This document shows, piece after piece, positions 55,745 to 62,130 of a DNA stretch of 63,829 bases. A program made the translations under genes and the position numbers. Source of the stretch: Nitrospinae bacterium RIFCSPLOWO2_12_FULL_45_22 (GTDB lineage Bacteria > 2-12-FULL-45-22); NCBI GenBank assembly GCA_001803565.1, contig MHDQ01000207.1:1-63829 (forward strand), given 5' to 3'. The notes below the pieces were generated by a model, which had not been told where the DNA came from, did no database searches, and saw only the letters and a list, made by a program, of their open reading frames with translations. How positions within the stretch are numbered: position 1 is the first letter of the stretch; each line of letters opens with the position of its first letter.

Positions 55745-57180
55745 TTTTCTTGTCCTGACTCAATTTCTAGCTTGATCTTAAACCGCTCTGACGACTCCAT
55801 TCCTTTCGTGATAGGAGAAGCAAATTCCACATTCTGGAATAAAGGGGACCTATCTAAAAGGGGTATTAAATTAGAGGCGGATGAGGCAAACCCGTCAATT
55901 ACCACCTTACTTTCGTCAAAAGTAAGGTTAGTTAACCAGGCATCATCCGGTAGGATACTGGTCAATTCCTTCAATATTTCTAACTTGCTGGGTTGGCTGT
56001 TTTTGATGGCATCAAAGAATCTAATCTCTTTTGTTATCTCATCGGCCTCTTTTTGCTGTTGCTCAACCATAGATACCTGGGTTTTGATCTGGGCAATGCT
56101 GTGCTCTAGCCTGTTTAAGTCCCTCCGTTCTTTAATAAGGTGGGTAGATAGACTTGTAATGCCTAACAAAAAGACCAGGCCGATCAAGACCAGGGTAGTC
56201 AAGAGACCCCCCCTTTTCCTTTTCTTGCGCAACTCTATGGGGAGGAGGTTTATTTTGCCCCAACTCCTATCTACTCCTCTCAGGCCTAACCCAATGGGAT
56301 AAGCAAGATTGGCGGGGAGAGCCGAGTGGGGATCAGTTAGGACTTTTATCTTTTTAAAAGGGTCAGACGCCAAGGCCTCAATACCAGTCGCTTCCTTAAG
56401 GGTTGGTAAAAGGGTATTGGCGACTTCAACCCGGGCATCGTTGATTATTAACTCTTTTATTGTACTGTTATACCCATGCCGGCCTTCTTCCCAGAGGGCG
56501 TATTCCAATTCTCTCTTTAGGGGGCAAGATACGTCTCCATTTAAAGTCAATACCCTAGAATATTTTAATGCCTTGTCTTGAAGTAAGAGGAATTCTAAAG
56601 AGGAATCTTCTAGATGGATTATAGCCCGTAAGTCTTTATCCAGCCTATAGTAGTTAAATAAGATGGTATTCAATAAAGCAGTCGAAGAGGTTTCCACTAT
56701 GGTAGGCTCGATCTGGGCTTCTTTAAGGATATCCAGATAATATTCCAGGGAATCCTTTTTCATAGCCACTAAAAATATCCGGAGCAGATTTTCTTCAGCA
56801 TTCCGTTGGATTACCTGATAGTCAAAATATACCTCTTCTGCGGTAAAGGGTATATATCTTTCTAACTCATAGCTGATAACTTGAGCTAGGTTTTCTTCTA
56901 CTGCTATTGGTAGGTCTATATACCTGACTATGGTCTTTTCCCCTGGTACCCCCAGGACATAATTATCAGACAAGAACCTGTTTCGCCCCACAAAACCCTT
57001 AATCTCCATGGCCACAGTCTTTTTGTCGCCTTTAAGTCCCTCTAAGGGTACAATTTGATAATCTTTTAACACTACCTCCCTCAAGCCCTTTTGTAGGTTA
57101 GCCAGGAGGAGATATTGGGAGGTAAATTGGATACCAATACACCCCTGGCCATAAAAATCTTTTAGATTTACCCTGCCCAT
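55741..57180 (-). CDS. gspL: Type II secretion system protein GspL (PilM/PilN-like fusion)
   Basis: Links the cytoplasmic ATPase GspE to the membrane platform. About 479 aa: an actin-like cytoplasmic domain resembling PilM (GVPGEKTIVRYIDLPIAVEE, YELERYIPFTAEEVYFDYQV), one membrane helix near residue 325 (LVLIGLVFLLGITSL), a coiled coil, and a PilN-like periplasmic domain with ILPDDAWLTNLTFDES. I use the ATG at 57180; a TTG at 57195 would overlap gspK further. Confidence 0.88.
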   Translation of the reverse strand: MGRVNLKDFYGQGCIGIQFTSQYLLLANLQKGLREVVLKDYQIVPLEGLKGDKKTVAMEIKGFVGRNRFLSDNYVLGVPGEKTIVRYIDLPIAVEENLAQVISYELERYIPFTAEEVYFDYQVIQRNAEENLLRIFLVAMKKDSLEYYLDILKEAQIEPTIVETSSTALLNTILFNYYRLDKDLRAIIHLEDSSLEFLLLQDKALKYSRVLTLNGDVSCPLKRELEYALWEEGRHGYNSTIKELIINDARVEVANTLLPTLKEATGIEALASDPFKKIKVLTDPHSALPANLAYPIGLGLRGVDRSWGKINLLPIELRKKRKRGGLLTTLVLIGLVFLLGITSLSTHLIKERRDLNRLEHSIAQIKTQVSMVEQQQKEADEITKEIRFFDAIKNSQPSKLEILKELTSILPDDAWLTNLTFDESKVVIDGFASSASNLIPLLDRSPLFQNVEFASPITKGMESSERFKIKLEIESGQEK

Positions 57181-58247
57181 ACCGAGTCTTTCCAATAAAG
57201 ATAATTCACTGGGTTTTGAGCGAATGGATTTAAGCGTATAACGCTCCTGATGGTTCGTTGTACCGGGCTGTTATCCAGTTGGCCTGTGGATTCTAAAGAA
57301 TAAACCGTAGGGGGGTCTACGCTTATCTGCTGTACCATCAGGGAATAATTTCGCTCCCCCACCAAGTCCCTAACCTCTGTTAAGTGGATAAATTCTTTTT
57401 CTTTCCGATATGCCATGATCAATTGCGCCAGCTCTGGAGTTATACCAGTAATGGTTTCTAAGACTTCTTGCGGGGCCGTGTTCAAATTGATCTTGTCAGA
57501 CGAGGAATATATGGTTATTAAGTGAGCAAGCCCTTTGTAAGCGTCTTCCTCCTCTCCTTTCTCTATTTTTTTCCTACGATAATAGTCAGAACCATAAAAG
57601 ACCCCTGGTGTCACTCCCCGGACAAACAATAGTTCCTCGATCGTATCGAACTGCCCGTCCTTACAGTCATATGGAGGGCTCAATGCCTGATAATAGTCTT
57701 CCTCAGCACCATTAAGCCGGTGGGCATTATTGGTATCTCGCCAATCCAATATAGAATCTACAATAATATCCCGTTCAGTGCCAGTAACGCCAGAATTAGT
57801 GACTAACTTCACCAACTCCGCTTGCCGGGCCCGGTTAATATTTATTTTCCCATCCTCATCCCTAACCTGGACCCAGGCCTTACCATCTTCCCATGGGACC
57901 TCATAAGGCTCCTGGGTTTTTATCCAGCCCCAGTGCCCTTTATCTTCATCTTCTATTCCTGCGCCTTTCCTATCCTCGTTTACAACAGGTATGCCCCTGC
58001 GGTAAAGCCGCATCCGGTTATATTTTATCAATTCTATTACGGTCTTATTGAGGCCCGCCCGGGCAAGATAATAAACCTTGGTCTCATCCAGGAGATTACG
58101 GGTAAGGGTCAGTTCGGTACGCATGGCATAAGAAAACTCTAGCGCTATCATAGTTAAGAGGGTAAGAACCCACAGAACCAGTATAAGGGCAATACCATTT
58201 TGGGCAGCCCAAGCCTTATGGTGCGAAGAATGGTCACTGGGTAACAC
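57168..58247 (-). CDS. gspK: Type II secretion minor pseudopilin GspK
   Basis: A 359-aa tip pseudopilin. The prepilin leader ends in QNGIALILVLWVL (cleavage after Gly18) and lacks the Glu at position +5, as is usual for GspK. The large alpha domain includes DEDGKININRARQAELV and SSDKINLNTAPQEVLETI, both SAM-like or helix-hairpin-helix-like repeats typical of the family. Overlaps gspJ by 14 bp and gspL by 13 bp. Confidence 0.92.
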   Translation of the reverse strand: MLPSDHSSHHKAWAAQNGIALILVLWVLTLLTMIALEFSYAMRTELTLTRNLLDETKVYYLARAGLNKTVIELIKYNRMRLYRRGIPVVNEDRKGAGIEDEDKGHWGWIKTQEPYEVPWEDGKAWVQVRDEDGKININRARQAELVKLVTNSGVTGTERDIIVDSILDWRDTNNAHRLNGAEEDYYQALSPPYDCKDGQFDTIEELLFVRGVTPGVFYGSDYYRRKKIEKGEEEDAYKGLAHLITIYSSSDKINLNTAPQEVLETITGITPELAQLIMAYRKEKEFIHLTEVRDLVGERNYSLMVQQISVDPPTVYSLESTGQLDNSPVQRTIRSVIRLNPFAQNPVNYLYWKDSVWAG

Positions 58248-59019
58248 TAGATCCCTCCTCGGTCGCTACTCCCCTGGCCGCTATTGGTAATTTACTATTA
58301 ACTTCAATAGGGATAACTATGGAGTTATTGGGAAACCTGGTTAAATCATGATCAAGTTTCATTTTTATCCTCACAGCCCGAGGTAGTCCTCCTTCTTTCG
58401 TCCCTTCCCATTCCTTTTTCCACTCCTGATCCGAATCTTTAGTGCTATAATACTCAAAACTGAATTCGGTGATGCCTGAGAGTAGCTCGAGGGCTTCATC
58501 GTCTTTAATGTCCTTTCGTTTTTTCTCTTCAAAGAATCCCTTGGTTAAGACGCTTTTTTCTAAGGCTCTCAGGGCTTTATTGCCTGTGGTAGGATCGGCT
58601 TTCAAATAATAGGTAGTAAAGGATAGACCACCCTTGAATTTGGGTGACAAGGGTAAGGAGGTGACAAAGCCCAGCGAGGTCTCTTTTCCTTCAAAGGCTA
58701 TTTGCGGCCCTTCACCGGCTTCACCCTTAGACCCTAAAGGATAGGCAGAGCTTATCTGATCAGCTATAAGGCTTAGTGCTGCCCGGAGCCTCTGGTACTC
58801 GGCCTGGGTAGCTTCACCTTTTTCCCAGGTTTTTATACCAATGCTGAAGGCCTGAAATACTATGGCAAAAACCAAACCCAGGAGACTCATAGCTACCAGC
58901 AACTCCATCAAGGTAAACCCCCCAGCCCCTATCCTCCCCCTTGATGGGGGAGGGTTAGGGAGGGGGTGAAACTCACGCTGTAAGCGCTTAATCCATCTCT
59001 GAATCAGTCTCTTCTTCAT
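58234..59019 (-). CDS. gspJ: Type II secretion minor pseudopilin GspJ with repeat-derived leader
   Basis: A 261-aa minor pseudopilin. The processing site is GAGG|FTLMELLVAMSLLGL with the conserved Glu39 at position +5. The leader before cleavage is 34 residues, unusually long, and its second half (EFHPLPNPPPSRGRIGAG) is encoded by a palindromic repeat at 58918-58974. The C-terminal domain has the usual GspJ layout. It overlaps gspI by 32 bp, which fixes the reading frame. Confidence 0.9.
   Translation of the reverse strand: MKKRLIQRWIKRLQREFHPLPNPPPSRGRIGAGGFTLMELLVAMSLLGLVFAIVFQAFSIGIKTWEKGEATQAEYQRLRAALSLIADQISSAYPLGSKGEAGEGPQIAFEGKETSLGFVTSLPLSPKFKGGLSFTTYYLKADPTTGNKALRALEKSVLTKGFFEEKKRKDIKDDEALELLSGITEFSFEYYSTKDSDQEWKKEWEGTKEGGLPRAVRIKMKLDHDLTRFPNNSIVIPIEVNSKLPIAARGVATEEGSSVTQ
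58918..58974. repeat. Palindromic repeat lying in frame inside gspJ
   Basis: CCTCCCCC (58933-58940) and GGGGGAGG (58946-58953) form a perfect stem over TTGAT, flanked by TTAGGGAGGGGGTGA. I recall this CCCTAACCCTCCCCC-type word as a widespread intergenic repeat; here it is translated into a Pro-rich stretch of the GspJ leader. Confidence 0.7.
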
Positions 59020-59461
59020 GAGTTACTGTGACCTGTTGTTGAATATTCTTCCCTCGGAGCAAGAGGGTGGCTAATTTGACTGATTTGTTCTTCTCTTTTG
59101 CAGGCAGAAATAGCTCTAATTTGAGTTCATATGGTTCAATGGGCAATTCTGACTCCGTTTCATTAATCTCTTGCTCAGAATAGATCGGAAAAGGCTTTAT
59201 CTCGGCCTTCCAGGTATAACCCCCTTCAAGCTCGCCAGACTCTATGCCTGGTGAAAAGGTATCCCTCAGCCTAAGCTCCTCCATCTTTTCCTGGGCGAGG
59301 AAGACAGCTTTGGTATATTCCCGGGATAACCAGGCTGCACGCACCCCCCCGGCAAATATCTCTATCACCAGGGTTAAGGCAATAGCCAGGATAGCCATAG
59401 CTACCATTATCTCCAGGAGGGTAAAGCCACCCTCCCCTTCATTATCCCTCTGTACCTTCAT
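58988..59461 (-). CDS. gspI: Type II secretion minor pseudopilin GspI
   Basis: A 157-aa minor pseudopilin with prepilin cleavage in EGG|FTLLEIMVAMAILAIAL (Gly12, Glu17). The following AAWLSREYTKAVFLAQEKME resembles the GspI region of the initiation complex. Its start lies 20 bp inside gspH. Confidence 0.87.
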   Translation of the reverse strand: MKVQRDNEGEGGFTLLEIMVAMAILAIALTLVIEIFAGGVRAAWLSREYTKAVFLAQEKMEELRLRDTFSPGIESGELEGGYTWKAEIKPFPIYSEQEINETESELPIEPYELKLELFLPAKEKNKSVKLATLLLRGKNIQQQVTVTHEEETDSEMD

Positions 59462-59942
59462 CCCTGGAAATTCTCACTAAACCAGTAATAATGTCAACCT
59501 CGATAAGATAGCCCTTACCTTTTTGATTGCTTAGAATAACATCCCCCCCACTAGAGCTACCATTGGGGTAAAAGGTTATGGAGTTATTCTCTTTTAGTTT
59601 TATCTCTTCTGGTAGCTTAAATGTCTGCAAATTTCCCGTTTTTTCTGCTGGGTTAGGAGACCCAGCACTATCCGAGGGGGAGGTCAAGTCTTGGCGAGAA
59701 GCCACTTCCTCAATGCCATAGACCCCTGCCTCATTATCAAAAAAGACCTCATGAGGGGTCTTTTTGGCCACTGCCTGACCCCGGGCATATCTCAGGGTAG
59801 TAGCTATTTTCCTGGCTGTAGACTTAAGACTTGCGCTCCCCAAGCCACTAGTTATCCGGGGCCCGGCTAAGGCCAGCATTAGCCCCAGCAGCAGAAGTAC
59901 GACTAACAACTCTACTAAGGTAAACCCTTTTTGATATCGCAT
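59442..59942 (-). CDS. gspH: Type II secretion minor pseudopilin GspH
   Basis: A 166-aa pseudopilin. Prepilin motif KG|FTLVELLVVLLLLGLML (Gly6, Glu11), then KIATTLRYARGQAVAKKTPH typical of GspH/FimT. The C-terminus includes SITFYPNGSSSGGDVIL, also a family feature. The 5' leader overlaps the repeat at 59948. Confidence 0.9.
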   Translation of the reverse strand: MRYQKGFTLVELLVVLLLLGLMLALAGPRITSGLGSASLKSTARKIATTLRYARGQAVAKKTPHEVFFDNEAGVYGIEEVASRQDLTSPSDSAGSPNPAEKTGNLQTFKLPEEIKLKENNSITFYPNGSSSGGDVILSNQKGKGYLIEVDIITGLVRISRDEGTEG

Positions 59943-59947
59943 GGAAT

Positions 59948-59995
59948 TTAGGTCATTAGGTTACTAGGTCATTGGGTTATTAGGTCAATTAGTTA
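59948..59995. repeat. GGTTATTAGGTCATT family element, copy 2 (single arm)
   Basis: TTAGGTCATTAGGTTACTAG and GGTCATTGGGTTATTAGGTC repeat the words of the element at 38225. It fills the gspG-gspH gap and encodes the last codons and stop of gspG. Confidence 0.75.
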
Positions 59996-60458
59996 CCTGT
60001 TTTTGCTCGAGTCCTTTCCAACTAACAATATCCTGGTTTTCTCCCTCTCCCCCTGGAACGCCATCAAGCCCATAAGAGATTATGTCATACTCACCATTAT
60101 CCCCGGGGCATTTGTATTCATAAGGCCCACCCCAGGGGTCATTAGGGATTTCTTTGGGCAGATAAGGGCCATCCCATCGCTCTACCCCAGAAGACTTAAC
60201 CCGGAGGGCGGCTAGTCCTTCTTCAGTGGTAGGGTAGCGGCCTACATCCAGCCTGAAGGTATCCAGTGCAGTAGCAAACAGTTCTATCTGGGCCTGGGCA
60301 GCTTGCTGCTTAGATTTCCCTACTTTACTAAAGAGGCGTGGGCCTACCAATGCAGCCAATAGCCCCAATATAATCATTACAATAAGTAGTTCTATTAAGG
60401 TGAAACCTTCTTCCCGTCCCTTTCTCATAAAACCCCTACTCCCTAAACGTTTTTGCAC
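59985..60458 (-). CDS. gspG: Type II secretion major pseudopilin GspG
   Basis: A 157-aa main subunit of the pseudopilus. Prepilin cleavage in EEG|FTLIELLIVMIILGLLA (Gly18, Glu23). The GspG signature is clear: LDTFRLDVGRYPTTEEGLAA, PYLPKEIPNDPWGGPYEY and a calcium-loop-like DGVPGGEGENQDI. The last residues come from the repeat. Confidence 0.95.
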   Translation of the reverse strand: MQKRLGSRGFMRKGREEGFTLIELLIVMIILGLLAALVGPRLFSKVGKSKQQAAQAQIELFATALDTFRLDVGRYPTTEEGLAALRVKSSGVERWDGPYLPKEIPNDPWGGPYEYKCPGDNGEYDIISYGLDGVPGGEGENQDIVSWKGLEQKQVTN

Positions 60459-60499
60459 TCATGGCAAAATTAACCATGAAGAATTAGCAATTCACAATT

Positions 60500-60570
60500 A
60501 GAGGGACTAGGAGATTAGGAGACTAATAGAGATTAGATATTTAGTCTCCCAGTCTCTATAAATCTCTTAG
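60500..60570. repeat. Quasi-palindromic element with GACTAGGAGATT words
   Basis: The left arm GACTAGGAGATTAGGAGACT is complementary in blocks to TTAGTCTCCCAGTCTCTATA. It is one of the nested units of the gspF-gspG gap. Confidence 0.75.
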
Positions 60571-60782
60571 TGCTTCATTTCAGAAATACAGTTACGTATT
60601 ATGCCTATTTTTTGCCTTCTTTTTTATTAGGAAGCCAAGAGGCCAGGAAATTAACCTCTCCTGTATTCCTGGTTTCCTTATCATAAGCACTTTCTCTCAA
60701 ATACGTCACCGTAATTATGGATTAGAGCACTTAGTCTCAGTCCTTTGATTTTGAAATGCTAATTGCTAATTTTGCCTTTTAC

Positions 60783-60842
60783 ATTGAAAGGGGTTTTTGT
60801 CTATCTGTGTCTATCCGTGTTCATCTGTGGCTAAGTTAAACA
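60783..60842. repeat. Single-arm element with TCTGTGTCTATCCGTG words
   Basis: GTCTATCTGTGTCTATCCGT and TTCATCTGTGGCTAA are imperfect repeats of one word. I recall this word as common in intergenic DNA of diverse bacteria. No complementary arm is adjacent. Confidence 0.55.
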
Positions 60843-60851
60843 ATTCCCGAA

Positions 60852-62069
60852 TCAGAAGGGGAGTTCACTAATGCTGAATATAGCCAACAGCATAGAAACT
60901 ACAATAGTGCCTACTATCAGGCCCATAACCAGGATCATAATTGGCTCCAGCAGGGTTACCAACCTCTTGATAGCGTTCTTTACTTCGCCCTCATATATCT
61001 CAGCCAATTTTATCAGCATCTCTTCCAGTCTGCCGGTCTCATCCCCAATAGTGATCATATGAACCGCTAAGGGAGGGAAAAAACCCCCTTCCTGCAATAG
61101 GTTCCCTATCCTTTCCCCCTCTTTTAACCGACTCCGGATCCGGGTAATGGATCTAGCTATTATCTCATTCCCACTGACATCTTTGGCAATATTTAAGCCG
61201 GTAAGGATGGGGACGCCACTGGCAATCATGGTGCCTAAGGTCCTGGCAAAACCAGCTATCTCGGCCTTCTGGATCAAGCGGCCCACTATCCCTATCCTCA
61301 ACTTTAGCCGATCCCACCGGAGTCTTCCTTCCGGTGTCTTTAAATACCTCCGGCCCAGGTAATAACCCGCCCCTAACAGAGCCAAAAAGAGCCACCAATA
61401 CCCCCGGATAAGATAGCTTATAGAGAGGAGAAGTTGAGTCATAAAAGGTAGGTTTTGGCCCATGTCAGAAAATATCCGGGCTAGTTTGGGTACCACAAAC
61501 CCCAATAGGACCATCAAAGAGCCTAGACTTACTAAGAATAGTAAGGCCGGATACAACATAGCGGAAAAGATATAATCTTTCAATTCTTTGGAGCGCTCCA
61601 AAAAATCACTCAGGCGCATCAATACCAGATCCATTATACCCCCAGCCTCTCCGGCTTTGATCATATTAATATAGATCTTTGGGAAGACCTGGGGATAGCC
61701 CCCCAAGGCATCGGCTAAGGATTTACCACCCCGGACGTCTTTCAACACATTAGCTATGATAGAGCGGAGTTTCTTATTTTCCGTTAGATCCTGCAGTATC
61801 TCCAGGCTCTTATCTACTTGAAGCCCTGCTTTTATCAGGGTAGTCAGTTGTTGGGTGAAGATCAGCAGGTCTTTTTCCGTGACCCGTTGGGTAAAGAGGG
61901 GCCAGTTTAGTCCCAGGGTAGGCCGCGCATCTTTTGGCATACTGACCTTGATAGGGACATAGCCCAGGCTTTGCAGCCGTTCTACTACTATCTTTTCTCC
62001 TTTGGCTTCCATAAAGCCTTCAATAATTTTACCTTCTTGATCAGCAGCCTTATAAATATATCTCGCCAT
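60852..62069 (-). CDS. gspF: Type II secretion inner-membrane platform protein GspF
   Basis: A 405-aa polytopic platform protein. Two homologous cytoplasmic domains (FTQQLTTLIKAGLQVDKSLE and FARTLGTMIASGVPILTGLN) are each followed by membrane helices; the last is EPIMILVMGLIVGTIVVSML. The first domain includes MIKAGEAGGIMDLVL. Overall length and layout are typical. It lies 62 bp after gspE. Confidence 0.95.
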   Translation of the reverse strand: MARYIYKAADQEGKIIEGFMEAKGEKIVVERLQSLGYVPIKVSMPKDARPTLGLNWPLFTQRVTEKDLLIFTQQLTTLIKAGLQVDKSLEILQDLTENKKLRSIIANVLKDVRGGKSLADALGGYPQVFPKIYINMIKAGEAGGIMDLVLMRLSDFLERSKELKDYIFSAMLYPALLFLVSLGSLMVLLGFVVPKLARIFSDMGQNLPFMTQLLLSISYLIRGYWWLFLALLGAGYYLGRRYLKTPEGRLRWDRLKLRIGIVGRLIQKAEIAGFARTLGTMIASGVPILTGLNIAKDVSGNEIIARSITRIRSRLKEGERIGNLLQEGGFFPPLAVHMITIGDETGRLEEMLIKLAEIYEGEVKNAIKRLVTLLEPIMILVMGLIVGTIVVSMLLAIFSISELPF

Positions 62070-62080
62070 ATAACAGAGTT

Positions 62081-62123
62081 CGGGGGGCAGGGATCGGGGA
62101 TCGGCTGACCCCTGAGCCCTGAC
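62081..62123. repeat. GGGGTCAGGGATCAG family element
   Basis: CAGGGATCGGGGATCGG is answered by CCCCTGAGCCCTGAC. It lies in the gspE-gspF gap and shares words with 54312-54340. Confidence 0.6.
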
Positions 62124-62130
62124 AACTATT

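Larger units (their letters stand above)
60459..60851. other. Gap between gspF and gspG packed with quasi-palindromes
   Basis: 393 bp with no supported gene. Several unrelated quasi-palindromic word families lie in series or nested: GAATTAGCAATTCAC with TGCTAATTGCTAATTTT (outer), GACTAGGAGATTAGGAGACT with TTAGTCTCCCAGTCTC (60500-60570), AGGAAGCCAAGAGGCCAGG with TTCCTGGTTTCCTTA (60630-60680), and a TGTCTATCCGTGTTCATCTG arm (60783-60842). Confidence 0.75.
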
